A stretch of 48,276 bases of DNA from Planctomycetales bacterium. GTDB taxonomy: Bacteria; Planctomycetota; Planctomycetia; Pirellulales; Pirellulaceae. A program made the translations under genes and the position numbers. Below, in pieces: positions 16,606 through 25,517 of this stretch. A model generated the notes under the pieces. The model was not told the DNA's origin. It made no database searches and saw only the letters and a list, made by a program, of their open reading frames with translations. The stretch spans positions 1 through 48,276 of the forward strand of contig JAGQPF010000605.1 in NCBI GenBank assembly GCA_020426845.1, written 5' to 3'. How positions within the stretch are numbered: the first letter of the stretch is position 1; every line of letters begins with the position of its first letter.

Positions 16606-16666
16606 GTCTGCACCCTCCCGAGCGATGCCTCAACAGTCGCAACTTGTTCCTTCGGCGATGGATTGC

Positions 16667-17920
16667 ATGAGTCCTTCCAAACCGCTTACCGTCACGGCGC
16701 TCACCCGGCAATTGAAGGACGCCATCGAGACGCAATTCGCCACGATCGCGGTCATCGGGGAGATCACCGAGCTGTCGCAGCCACAGTCGGGGCACCTGTA
16801 CTTCACGCTCAAGGACAAACATGCGCAGATCCGCGCCGTGGCCTGGCGTTCGACGGTGGAGGCGCTGGAGTTCGACATTCAATCGGGCCAACAGGTCGTC
16901 TGCCAAGGACATTTGGATGTCTATCCCCCGCGGGGCAGCTATCAGCTCGTCGCAACCCGAATCGAGTCGGTCGGCGTCGGCGACTGGCAACAGCGGCTCA
17001 AGCTGCTGCAAAAGAAGCTTGCCCGCGAAGGCTGCTTTGATCCGCAGCGAAAACGGCCGCTTCCCGCGTTTGCTCGACACATCGTGGTTGTCACCAGCCC
17101 GACGGGAGCAGCCGTCCGCGACTTCCTCGAAGTCGCGCGGCGCCGCTGGCAAAACGTGCGGATCACCATCGCCCCCGTCAAGGTCCAAGGCGAGCGAGCC
17201 GGCATTCAGATTGGCCACGCGGTGCGGCGGTTGCAGGAGCTGCGCCCCGCGCCGGACGTGATCGTGATTGCTCGAGGAGGCGGCAGCATCGAAGACCTTT
17301 GGTGTTTCAATGACGAGTTTCTGGTTCGCGCCGTAGCGCGCTCCGAGATCCCGGTCGTGTCGGCGGTCGGCCATGAAGTCGATGTCACGCTGTGCGACTT
17401 GGCCGCCGATGTGCGCGCCCTGACGCCGAGCGAGGCGGCCGAGCTGGTGTTGCCCTCCGCCGATGATGTGAGCCGGCGGCTCGGCCAGCTCCAACAACGG
17501 CTCTCCTCGGCCATTCGCAACCGCTTGCAGCTGGCGCGCGGCAAGCTCGCCCAACTACAGTCACGACGAGTGCTAAGGCGACCCTTGGATCTGCTGTTGG
17601 CGCGTCAACAACGGATGGACGAGCTACGGAGCCGGGCGGCCCGGGCCATGCAGCAGCGACTTTCCGCGGCTCGACAGCGGCTTTCACATGGCGCCGCGCG
17701 GCTCGAAGCGGTAAGTCCGCTCAACGTGCTGGCGCGAGGCTACTCGCTGGCCAAGGACGAACACGGGCGGCTCGTTGCCTCCGCTGCGCAGCTCAGCACC
17801 GGACAGCCGCTGCTGATCCAATTTCGCGATGGTCGAGCCTCGACCGTCGTGTCCGAAATTCAAGTCGACGCCGCCGAAGGCCCCGGGCGGTCCGCTCGCG
17901 GCAACTTGAGCGATGAATAA
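16667..17920 (+). CDS. xseA: Exodeoxyribonuclease VII large subunit
   Basis: The 417-residue protein has the N-terminal OB fold (VIGEITELSQPQSGHLYFTL) and the nuclease core (VVVTSPTGAAVRDFLEVARR, IARGGGSIEDLWCFNDE, SAVGHEVDVTLCDLAADVRA, TPSEAAELV). Coiled-coil helices and the final VLARGYSL follow. With XseB it degrades single-stranded DNA from both ends. Three in-frame ATGs are close together (16625, 16658, 16667); I use the last because the protein then aligns with the family start. The xseB gene follows after 20 bases. Confidence 0.93.
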   Translation: MSPSKPLTVTALTRQLKDAIETQFATIAVIGEITELSQPQSGHLYFTLKDKHAQIRAVAWRSTVEALEFDIQSGQQVVCQGHLDVYPPRGSYQLVATRIESVGVGDWQQRLKLLQKKLAREGCFDPQRKRPLPAFARHIVVVTSPTGAAVRDFLEVARRRWQNVRITIAPVKVQGERAGIQIGHAVRRLQELRPAPDVIVIARGGGSIEDLWCFNDEFLVRAVARSEIPVVSAVGHEVDVTLCDLAADVRALTPSEAAELVLPSADDVSRRLGQLQQRLSSAIRNRLQLARGKLAQLQSRRVLRRPLDLLLARQQRMDELRSRAARAMQQRLSAARQRLSHGAARLEAVSPLNVLARGYSLAKDEHGRLVASAAQLSTGQPLLIQFRDGRASTVVSEIQVDAAEGPGRSARGNLSDE

Positions 17921-17940
17921 ATAGAGAAGTAGTCCGTGCC

Positions 17941-18288
17941 ATGAATAGCGAAAATCGAAAAAAACGCCCCGCCAACGCCAAGTCCTCCGCCCAGCGCGCA
18001 ACCTCAGCCCGCCAAGAGGGCGACACTGAGCCCGCGTCGGCCGCCAACTTTGAGGTAGGCCTGTATCAGCTCGAGCTAATCATCCAGCAACTGGAGCAGG
18101 GCGAGCTCGGCCTGGACGAAGCCCTCCAACACTACGAGCAAGGCATCGCCTGCCTGCGGCAATGCCAAGCCGCGCTCGACCATGCCGAAGCCCGCATCGA
18201 CCAACTGTTTCGGATCGACGAGGAGGGCCAAGCGCAGGTCAAGCCGTTCGAACATCGTCAGGCCCTAGCCGACGACAAAGATACCTGA
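17941..18288 (+). CDS. xseB: Exodeoxyribonuclease VII small subunit
   Basis: The 115-residue protein contains the XseB helical core (FEVGLYQLELIIQQLEQGEL, then LDEALQHYEQGIACLRQCQ), which caps the XseA coiled coil. The first ~35 residues are a basic, Ala/Ser-rich extension not found in short homologues. It is the last gene before the 19.3 kb block that separates it from ispA. Confidence 0.92.
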   Translation: MNSENRKKRPANAKSSAQRATSARQEGDTEPASAANFEVGLYQLELIIQQLEQGELGLDEALQHYEQGIACLRQCQAALDHAEARIDQLFRIDEEGQAQVKPFEHRQALADDKDT

Positions 18289-18299
18289 CGTGTAGAAAA

Positions 18300-18386
18300 G
18301 GAAACCCGACGCGTAAGCGAGGGATAGCCTCCAAAAGACGGCGAACCTCAAAAGGGAAACCCGACGCGTAAGCGAGGGATAGCCTC
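18300..18386. repeat. Two direct 32-bp intergenic repeats
   Basis: The units at 18300-18331 and 18355-18386 both read GGAAACCCGACGCGTAAGCG and continue AGGGATAGCCTC. Motifs of the form CCGACGCGTAAGCGAGGG recur in intergenic DNA of Pirellulales. They begin 12 bases after the xseB stop, at the left border of the accessory block. Confidence 0.8.
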
Positions 18387-18408
18387 GCCATCAGAGGATG
18401 CAGAAAGG

Positions 18409-18425
18409 GTGCCGTAACTCGGCAC
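18409..18425. terminator. Hairpin between convergent xseB and HEAT genes
   Basis: GTGCCG (18409-18414) and CGGCAC (18420-18425) enclose a 5-base loop. On the minus strand it is followed by CCCTTTC. The position between convergent genes makes a terminator role plausible; there is no true U-tract. Confidence 0.35.
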
Positions 18426-18491
18426 GACGTAAAACATTCGCCTCAATTGTAACATTGCAAGAACTTCCGTGAATCGAAAGTCCCGGGCTGG

Positions 18492-20846
18492 TCATTCATC
18501 CCCAATCGCTTCGATCGTCCGATCCAGGAACGAGCGAAACCGCTCATCACTCGCTTCACGGAGCCGTTTCAGCGTTGGCAATGCCGGCTTGCCGTCCGGC
18601 CCGAGCATCCTCAGGAAGTGGGTGGCGTAGAACTGCACTCGGCCTTCGCCGCTCTCGAGCGCCTTGATCAGTGCGGTCAACGCGCTCACATCCACCGCGT
18701 CAATGTCGCGCAGCGCACTCCGCGCAGCGGCGGTGTCCGCCTCCGAAGCCAACAGCTCAAACAGTTTCGGAACGGCGGCTTTGCCGGAGGCTCCCATGGC
18801 GCCGAGTGACTCGCAAGCGACTTTTCGCACGGTCCAGTCGCCGTCTTCGAGACCTCGCAGCAACACGGGCAACAACTGTTCGGCGTCCAGGTCGAATTTG
18901 CCGACGGCGTGCAGCGCCGCCTGTCGCAGGGATGCCTGCTCGTGCGTGGCCAACTTGACGACGGCAGGAGCGGCGGGCTTCGCCGAGGCGCCGAACGCCG
19001 TCAGCGCTTCAATTGCCGCTTGCGCCACAACGGGATCGGGATCGGACAACAACGCGGACAAGTTGCCGGCGGAAGACGCCGCTTCGGCGCCGATCTTTCC
19101 CAGGGCTTGCGCGGCTTGTACGCGGAGTTGCTGATCTTCGGCGGCGAGCGCCGTCGTCAATTTGGGCGCCGCATCGGCGGCCCGTGACCCGATGGTTCCC
19201 AGCGCGGCGGCGGCCTGTGCGGCAACCGCCGCGGCGGAATCGTCGAGCATGTGGACCAGCTCCGGCTTCAGCGTCACGATCGCGGTCTCGTGCAAGCCGA
19301 CCGCGGAAACGGCGCGGGAGCGAACGTTGGCGTCGTGATCTTCCAATCCCGCCCGCAGCATCGGCAACAACCGCTCAATGTCTTCCGACAGCTGCGTCAG
19401 CGCGTAGATCGCGTCGGCCCGGGCAACCGCGTCCTTGTCACTTGTTGCCTGGGACGTCAACGCCTCCATGGTCGTCTCGGAAGTCACCCCGAGTTGACCG
19501 AGCGCCAAGGCGGTTGCTCCGCGCACTTGCGGGTGCGGGTCAGCCAAGGCCGCAGCCAAACGTTCCGTCACATTCGGCGCCGCCGGCTGGATGTTTCCCA
19601 ACGTGCGCGCGGCCAGCGCGCGAATCTTGGGACTCGGATCGTCCAACGACGTCATCAGCGCGGGCCCGACATTCGGTCCCATTCCTGCCAGCGCCAGCGC
19701 CACGGGCTCAATGCCAATGGCGCCGTCGTTGACCGCCGCCATCATGGCCGGGACGGCGCCCGAGCCAACGCGGCTGAGCGCTCGTGTCAGAGAATTGTCA
19801 GTCGGCGCCGAGGCCAAGGCGGCCAGCAGCGTGGGCACCGCCGGTTTCGCCAGCGGTCCCATCTGTCCCAACGCATAGGAGGCGGCCGAGCGTTTCTTGG
19901 CGTCGTCGCTTTGGAGCATGTTGATCAGCAAAGGCACCGCGTCCGAGGCGGCGCCCATCTTCAACAACGACGACAGGCCCGCGTCACGAACCACTTCGCT
20001 GTCGTCCTCCAGCGCCGCGCCGATCCTGGCGGTCAATTGGGCTCGGTCGATGCTGGAGGCAGCCAGCGCCGACAGAGCGGCGGCGCGCAACTCCGGGGCA
20101 GATCCCTCGGCGGCTTTCAACAAGCCGGCCACGGCATCGTCCGACATCGGCCTCACTCGTTGCAACGCCAGGGCGGCGCCGAGACGCCGGGCTTCGCTTT
20201 CGCCGTTCAAGGCTGCAACAAGCGCCGGCTCGGCGACGGCGCCGAGATGTCCGATTGCTTCGGCAACTTCGGCCGCCACGTCTCGATCCTGATCGCCCAA
20301 CGCCACAAGCAAGCGATCGACGGCGGGACTCGCCCGTGGCCCCATGAATCCCAACGCCTGAGCGGCGCTGGCTCGCTCGGAACTCGAACGGCTCTCGAGC
20401 AGTTCCTGCAAGGCGGGAATGGCCGCGGGGCCGATGCTACCCAGCGCGTAAGCGGAGCGGTAGCGGCGCTGTTGCTCTCGACTGCCGAGACGCCGGGTCA
20501 ACGGCTCAATCGCGGCCTCGGCCGGCGGCCCAATCCGCGCGATCGCCATCGTGGCTTGAAACCAAACTTGCTGATCCGAGTCGTCCAGCGCCTTGATCAA
20601 AGCGGGCAGAGCCTCGTCGATCGGTGCAGTATCATCCGGCTTGGCTCGCTGGGCCTCGGCGGCGCGGCGTCCCAATTCATAGGCGGCGTCGCGCCGCTTC
20701 TCGAGATCCGCCGAGCCCAACTGCTGAATCAGCTCGCTGACGGCAAGCTGCTCTTGAGCCCAGAGGACTCCGCACACTGAGGCGGCGATCAGCCATGCGG
20801 CCCCGAACGCACCAAACACCAAGCGTCTACATCGCCACCAAGGCAT
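18492..20846 (-). CDS. Exported HEAT/PBS-lyase-repeat scaffold protein
   Basis: The 784-residue protein starts with a signal sequence (basic MPWWRCRRL, hydrophobic VFGAFGAAWLIAASVCGVLW, cut near WAQE). About 20 HEAT-like repeats fill the rest, many with the form LG.IGPAA.PAL..LL and ALG.MGP.A.PAV. There is no catalytic domain. I chose ATG 20846 because GGAGA lies seven bases upstream and the signal peptide is then at the terminus; the longer frame begins at a TTG overlapping the DUF1552 stop. It is last in a minus-strand run with DUF1592 and DUF1552 and may hold that export complex together (inference). Confidence 0.82.
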   Translation of the reverse strand: MPWWRCRRLVFGAFGAAWLIAASVCGVLWAQEQLAVSELIQQLGSADLEKRRDAAYELGRRAAEAQRAKPDDTAPIDEALPALIKALDDSDQQVWFQATMAIARIGPPAEAAIEPLTRRLGSREQQRRYRSAYALGSIGPAAIPALQELLESRSSSERASAAQALGFMGPRASPAVDRLLVALGDQDRDVAAEVAEAIGHLGAVAEPALVAALNGESEARRLGAALALQRVRPMSDDAVAGLLKAAEGSAPELRAAALSALAASSIDRAQLTARIGAALEDDSEVVRDAGLSSLLKMGAASDAVPLLINMLQSDDAKKRSAASYALGQMGPLAKPAVPTLLAALASAPTDNSLTRALSRVGSGAVPAMMAAVNDGAIGIEPVALALAGMGPNVGPALMTSLDDPSPKIRALAARTLGNIQPAAPNVTERLAAALADPHPQVRGATALALGQLGVTSETTMEALTSQATSDKDAVARADAIYALTQLSEDIERLLPMLRAGLEDHDANVRSRAVSAVGLHETAIVTLKPELVHMLDDSAAAVAAQAAAALGTIGSRAADAAPKLTTALAAEDQQLRVQAAQALGKIGAEAASSAGNLSALLSDPDPVVAQAAIEALTAFGASAKPAAPAVVKLATHEQASLRQAALHAVGKFDLDAEQLLPVLLRGLEDGDWTVRKVACESLGAMGASGKAAVPKLFELLASEADTAAARSALRDIDAVDVSALTALIKALESGEGRVQFYATHFLRMLGPDGKPALPTLKRLREASDERFRSFLDRTIEAIGDE

Positions 20847-20929
20847 CTTCAATCTCCATGTGGCGACCGTGAGTCTCGCTTGCCACTTGATCGCGGTCTC
20901 GGCACGCCGCTGTCGAGCCCGCTGGGATG

Positions 20930-22276
20930 TCAAATCTCCAGCCCGTCCAGCCGCCCCGTGCTGTCGCCAATAAAGTCGACACTAGCGCCCATCCGATCGA
21001 GCATCGACATGAACAGATTGCAGAGCGGCGTCTCTTGTTGTCGCCGCAGGTGACGGCCGGTGTTGATGGTGCCGCCGCCTCCGCCCGCGAGCAGAATCGG
21101 CAGGTTCTCGTTGTTGTGGCGATTGCCGTCGCTAATGGCGCTGCCGTACACGATCATCGAGTTGTCCAGCAGGGTGCCGTCGCCCTCGGGAATCGACTTC
21201 AGTTTCTCGAGGAAATAGGCGAGCTGCTCGACGTGAAAACGATTGATCTTGCGAATCTTCTCATGCTTCTTGGCATCGCCGCCATGGTGTGACAAATCGT
21301 GATGACCATCGGGCACATCGATGTCGCGATAGCTGCGGTTGCTGCCGGCATTGGCAAGCATAAAGGTCGCGATCCGCGTGGAGTCGGTCTGGAAAGCGAG
21401 CGCCATCATGTCGCACATCAGCCGAATGTGCTCTTTGTAATCGCGTGGCGTCTCGCTCGGCCCGTGATACTTGAGTCCGCCGCGGGCCCCGTCGCGCTCC
21501 GCGAGCTCGAGCCGCCGCTCCACTTCGCGAACTCCCGTGAGATACTCGTCGAGCTTGCGATTGTCGTTGGCGCCAAGTTTGGCCTGCAATTGTCGAGCAT
21601 CATCGGACACGAAGTCGAGGATGCTGCGTTTCAGCGCCTGGCGTCGCGCGGCGGCGGAGTCAACATTGCCGCTGCTGGTGGCAAACAGCCGTTCGAAAAC
21701 CAACCGCGGATGCGTCTCCTTGCCGACCGGAGTGGTTTCGGAGGACCAGGAGATGTTCGAGGAATACGCGCAGCTGTAACCGGAGTCGCAGTTGCCGGCA
21801 CTGCGCCCGCCCTCGCACCCGAGTTCCAAGGACGCGAACTTGGTCGCCTTGCCAATCTGCTGTGCCGCCGCTTGATCGACGGAGATGCCCGAGCGAATAT
21901 TGGCGCCGGAAGTCTTGCGAGGCTGGGCGCCGGTGAGAAACACCGACGCGCTGCGAGCGTGGTCGCCGGGGCCGTCGCCATTGGCGCGACCCTTGTCATG
22001 CGTCAGGCCGCTGATCACCAGCAGGTCCTCTTGGACCCGCGACAGCGGCTCGAGAATGTAGGGCAGTTCAAACCCGAACCCCTCGGTGCGCGGCGTCCAG
22101 TCCGACAGGTGCACGCCGTTGGGCACGAACATGAAGGCCATGCGACGAGGTGGCGCGGCGCTGTCAGCTCCGTCCGCGGCACGGGCCGTCGATCGGAACA
22201 ACTCGAGCCAGGGCAGGGCGATGGACACTCCCATGCCTCGCAGAACAGAGCGTCGGTTAATTTCGTGATGAGACAC
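20930..22276 (-). CDS. DUF1552 family protein (Tat-type signal)
   Basis: The 448-residue product begins MSHHEINRRSVLRGMGVSIA, a twin-arginine-like signal. Family blocks follow: RRMAFMFVPNGVHLSDW, HDKGRANGDGPGDHARSASV, FLTGAQPRKTSG, and the histidine-rich DGHHDLSHHGGD. The GTG start has AGGAGG eight bases upstream and shares its G with the TAG stop of the DUF1592 gene, so the two are translationally coupled. DUF1552 genes regularly accompany DUF1592-type cytochrome genes in planctomycetes; their biochemistry is unknown. Confidence 0.85.
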   Translation of the reverse strand: MSHHEINRRSVLRGMGVSIALPWLELFRSTARAADGADSAAPPRRMAFMFVPNGVHLSDWTPRTEGFGFELPYILEPLSRVQEDLLVISGLTHDKGRANGDGPGDHARSASVFLTGAQPRKTSGANIRSGISVDQAAAQQIGKATKFASLELGCEGGRSAGNCDSGYSCAYSSNISWSSETTPVGKETHPRLVFERLFATSSGNVDSAAARRQALKRSILDFVSDDARQLQAKLGANDNRKLDEYLTGVREVERRLELAERDGARGGLKYHGPSETPRDYKEHIRLMCDMMALAFQTDSTRIATFMLANAGSNRSYRDIDVPDGHHDLSHHGGDAKKHEKIRKINRFHVEQLAYFLEKLKSIPEGDGTLLDNSMIVYGSAISDGNRHNNENLPILLAGGGGGTINTGRHLRRQQETPLCNLFMSMLDRMGASVDFIGDSTGRLDGLEI

Positions 22277-24165
22277 TATGGGTCCCTCCTGGCTTCGCGC
22301 ATACGGAAGGGATCGCTTGTGACGATCGCCCCCACCAAGGTCTCGAAGCGGTCGTCGGCCTCGAGTTGTTTCAAGATAGCATCCACGGCGCAGCGGTCGA
22401 ATGACTGCAAGCCGCGGCCCACGGCGTACGTTAGCATCTTTTCCGACAAGCAGCGGTAGAAACGGCCTCGTTGCTTCTCGGCCAGAATGTTCATCAATTC
22501 GGTGGCGTCCTTGAAGGCGTCGCCGCCGGGAAGCGCGCCGCCCGGATCGATTTCGAACCGGCCGTCGCGATCGCGCCAGGCGCCTGTCACGTCGAAGTTC
22601 TCCAGGCCGAATCCGATCGCGTCCATCTTGCGATGGCACACGGCACAGGCCTCGTTCGCGCGGTGCTGCTCCATCCGTTCCCGCAGCGAGCCGAGCGCCT
22701 CGGCCTCCTCGTTCAGCGCCTCGACTCCCGCAGGCGGCGCCGGAGGCGGCTCGCCAAGGATGTTGTCGAGAATCCATTTGCCGCGTTTGACAGGAGACGT
22801 TCTCGTCGGATTCGATGTCAACAACAGGACGCTGCCGTGTGTCAGCACGCCGCGCCGCTGGGCCGGCAACTGAACGCGCTGGTACGCATCGCCGCGAACG
22901 CCTTCCATTCCGTAGTGCTCCGCCAATCGTTGGTTGACGAAGCTGTAGTCGGCGTTCAGAAACTCGAGCAAGCTGCGATTCTCTCGCACCACCGTCGCAA
23001 AAAACAGCTCCGTCTCGCGCCGCATCGCCTGGCGGAGGCCGTCGTCGAATTTCGGGAACCGTTCGGGATCGGGAGCAATGTCGCCCAGGCTCCGCAATTG
23101 CAGCCATTGGCCGGCGAAGTTCCGCGTCAGAGCCTCGGCTTTAGGATCCTTCAGCATCCGCACCGCCTGCGCTCGCAACGTCTCCGGACGCTGCAACTCG
23201 CCGCGATCCGCAAGCTCAAAGAGTTGCTGGTCGGGCAGCGTGCTCCAGAGGAAATACGAGAGCCGAGTCGCCAGCTCGTGATCATTCAGTTCGCGGATCC
23301 CATCCGCATCGTCGGGCTCGGGATCGGCTTCGACTCGAAAAAGAAAGTGCGGCGAGGCGAGCACGGCTTGCAGGGCAACTTGGAGCCCTTCGGTCTCACT
23401 CAAGCCTTGTTGCCGGCCGTCACGAATCAGCTCGACCAGACGCGAAAGCTCGTCCTCCGTCACCCGACGTCGATAGGCGCGGCGGACAAACGCCGCCAAG
23501 TTCTTTCGCGTCGCATCGCGTTGCGTGGTGGAAGCGTCTGCTTGATGGAGCAGAATTCGGCTTCGCAGCTCGGGAGCGGCGAACGCCTGCTCGACGACGG
23601 CTCCCGCCGCCGCCAAGTACTTTTCCAACAACAGCGGCGGGATCGTCAGCACGTCGCCTATGTTGTCGAAACCGTTGCCAACATCGTCGGCGGGAAAATC
23701 GTTGGCGGGCTGGAAGTCCACGCCCACGAGGTCCCGAATCGTGTTGTTGTATTCCACGCGATTCAGCCGCCGCAGCGTGACTCGTCCCGGCTGCCGCACG
23801 CCGCGACAATCGAATTGCCCCAACTCGTAGTCAATCGCCGCCAGCACTTGCTGCAGTTGCGGCTCAGTCGGGCGCTTGGCATCGGGCGGAGGCATCTGTC
23901 GTTCGAGCAACAGCCGCTGAACTTTTTCCCAAACCGCAAAGTCGGTTTGAATGTGCGCGGAGTCGCGATACTTGGTGAAGGACAGTCCGCCTTCGGGCTC
24001 CTTGTCGCCGTGGCAGCCGAGGCAATGCTCTTTCAGGAACGGCGCAATCGCGTCCGCAAAACGAGGGCCTGGGGAAACGACGTCATCCCCCCGGCAACAG
24101 GGGGGCAGGCCCGGCAACGCCGAGGCAATGAGGAAGCAGAAATACGGAAATTGCCTACGAATCAT
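22276..24165 (-). CDS. PSCyt1/DUF1587-DUF1595-DUF1592-DUF1588-DUF1585 protein
   Basis: The 629-residue exported protein opens with a signal peptide (MIRRQFPYFCFLIASALPGL) and a haem-binding CLGCH at 48-52. Then come DUF1587 (RLNRVEYNNTIRDLVGVD, FPADDVGNGFDNIGD), DUF1595 and DUF1592 (LATRLSYFLWSTLPD, NFAGQWLQLRSLG). DUF1588 has a second CxxCH (CAVCHRKMDAIGFGLENFD), and DUF1585 is at the C-terminus (FDRCAVDAILKQLEADDRFE). This is the standard planctomycetal order. A c-type cytochrome coupled to oxidation of an extracellular substrate is the usual guess. The ATG at 24165 is preferred over a TTG at 24189 because it starts the signal peptide. Confidence 0.87.
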   Translation of the reverse strand: MIRRQFPYFCFLIASALPGLPPCCRGDDVVSPGPRFADAIAPFLKEHCLGCHGDKEPEGGLSFTKYRDSAHIQTDFAVWEKVQRLLLERQMPPPDAKRPTEPQLQQVLAAIDYELGQFDCRGVRQPGRVTLRRLNRVEYNNTIRDLVGVDFQPANDFPADDVGNGFDNIGDVLTIPPLLLEKYLAAAGAVVEQAFAAPELRSRILLHQADASTTQRDATRKNLAAFVRRAYRRRVTEDELSRLVELIRDGRQQGLSETEGLQVALQAVLASPHFLFRVEADPEPDDADGIRELNDHELATRLSYFLWSTLPDQQLFELADRGELQRPETLRAQAVRMLKDPKAEALTRNFAGQWLQLRSLGDIAPDPERFPKFDDGLRQAMRRETELFFATVVRENRSLLEFLNADYSFVNQRLAEHYGMEGVRGDAYQRVQLPAQRRGVLTHGSVLLLTSNPTRTSPVKRGKWILDNILGEPPPAPPAGVEALNEEAEALGSLRERMEQHRANEACAVCHRKMDAIGFGLENFDVTGAWRDRDGRFEIDPGGALPGGDAFKDATELMNILAEKQRGRFYRCLSEKMLTYAVGRGLQSFDRCAVDAILKQLEADDRFETLVGAIVTSDPFRMREARRDP

Positions 24166-24189
24166 CCATTCACCATTCGGCGCCAACAC

Positions 24190-24523
24190 TCCTTACTCAA
24201 TCGGACTCAGTATGCGACAGGTCGCGACGGTCCGCTCCCTCGGTCTCATAAGGGTTGCGTGATGGAGGCCCGACTGGCCCCCAAAGAACATCCTCGTCTT
24301 GAAAATAACGCGAAATGGCGTCGATATCCACTTCTGGACGCGCGCGGCGTGCTCGGCCCCCCCTGGGCTTGCGCCGGCTTGCGCCCAGGGCTAATGTCTG
24401 TCGCCCCTGCCGGGGCTGGTGCGCGCGCGGCGTCCTGGGCTTGCCCCCACGAGCCGCGCTGAATACCCCCGCCCCCCAGCGAGGGTGAATCGAGATCATT
24501 CACCTCCTGCTCTTTCCGGGGCA
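24190..24523. other. Repeat-derived spacer between the two cytochrome gene groups
   Basis: A degenerate GGGCCTC/GAGGCCC repeat lies at 24241-24276, and CCCTGGGC/GCCCAGGG arms at 24361-24390. One 100-codon minus-strand frame (24499 to 24197) has a very strong AGGAGGTGA directly before its ATG, 15 bases after the esterase stop. Its product is low-complexity and partly encoded by the repeats, so I do not call it a gene. Confidence 0.5.
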
Positions 24524-25474
24524 TTACTTCTTTACGGTTAGATAACCGATCGAGACCAGGAATTCGTCAAGTTGCTCGATCGTGCGGTAGTAATGCTCGC
24601 TGGCCTGCTCACGAGCTGCGCCTTTTCCGCGTCCCGGATTAAAGAAGCCGTGCGGTTGGTCGGGATAGGCCTTCAATTCGCAGCGGTTGCCGGCCGCCTG
24701 CATTTGCTTCTGAAACAGCTCGACGGTCGGAAACGGGACCGCTTCGTCCGCCGTGCCGTGAAAAATGATGCAAGGGGGCAACTGAGCTCGCACGAAGTGC
24801 AACGGTGAGATCTCTTGAGGGCGGCCGTCCGCGCGCTCGCGAATGTCATCCAGTTTTTCTTGCGGCAACAGATCCGGATGACCTTCCACGGCGGCCAGCG
24901 CAACAGCGGGGTTGAACAACAGCAGAGCGTTGGGAACGGAGCTCACTTTCGACGCAGCGTCATCTTCGAAGCCAGGCACTAGCGCCGTCGCCGCGGCCAA
25001 GTGCCCGCCCGCCGAGCCGCCGCCGGCGGCAATGCGATTCGGGTCGATGTTCAGCCGGGTGGCGTTGGCGCGCACCCATCGCACCGCCGCCTTTGCATCT
25101 CGCAGGCACTCTTGTGGCGCCACGTCATGGCGACTTTTGACGCGGTAGTCAACGGTCAGAGCCACCATCCCGCGTTGGGCCAGATACTGACATTGAGGCA
25201 GGAACTGCCCGGGCGTTCCGCCTCTCCAGCCGCCACCAAAAAAGAATACGACGGCGGCCCGAGGCTTGCTGCTGGCCGCGTCGTCTTTCGGCTCAAAGAT
25301 CCAAGCCTTCAATTCAACGTCGCCCACCTTGCGATAGACCTCCACCCGGCTGCCGGGCATCTCCGGCGGATACTTCCAACTGACGGGAGGTTCGGGCCGA
25401 GCCGGTTCGGCCAGCGCCGGTTGAAACAACAACAGCGCCAAAGTGATGGACGCCAGAACGGAAGAAAGTCGCAT
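24524..25474 (-). CDS. Exported alpha/beta-hydrolase esterase (BD-FAE/acetylesterase type)
   Basis: The 316-residue product has a signal peptide (MRLSSVLASITLALLLFQPA, cut near ALAEP). Its hydrolase fold shows an oxyanion GGGW (FFFGGGWRGG), nucleophile S154 in GGGSAGGHLAAA, acid D242 (HGTADEAVPF) and base H274 (DQPHGFF). The family removes acyl groups from sugars or xylan. It lies downstream of the DUF1553/DUF1501 pair on the same strand, 43 bases from DUF1501, consistent with deacylation of a carbohydrate handled by that pair (inference). Confidence 0.85.
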   Translation of the reverse strand: MRLSSVLASITLALLLFQPALAEPARPEPPVSWKYPPEMPGSRVEVYRKVGDVELKAWIFEPKDDAASSKPRAAVVFFFGGGWRGGTPGQFLPQCQYLAQRGMVALTVDYRVKSRHDVAPQECLRDAKAAVRWVRANATRLNIDPNRIAAGGGSAGGHLAAATALVPGFEDDAASKVSSVPNALLLFNPAVALAAVEGHPDLLPQEKLDDIRERADGRPQEISPLHFVRAQLPPCIIFHGTADEAVPFPTVELFQKQMQAAGNRCELKAYPDQPHGFFNPGRGKGAAREQASEHYYRTIEQLDEFLVSIGYLTVKK

Positions 25475-25517
25475 GTCCCAATTCCCTGTTTTATGAAGAT
25501 GAATTTCGTTGAACGAA

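Noticed and set aside
18300..18386. Repeats after xseB as an att site or IS end
   Set aside because: They are direct intergenic repeats of a dispersed type; no integrase, transposase or tRNA gene is nearby.
19251..20780. 509-codon plus-strand open frame
   Set aside because: It is antisense to the HEAT protein; its Arg/Gln/Gly-rich product has no motif or ribosome-binding site.
22471..24462. 663-codon open frame on the plus strand
   Set aside because: It lies wholly antisense to the DUF1592 gene, whose five domains and haem motifs are clear. Long antisense frames are expected in GC-rich DNA with G/C at third positions.
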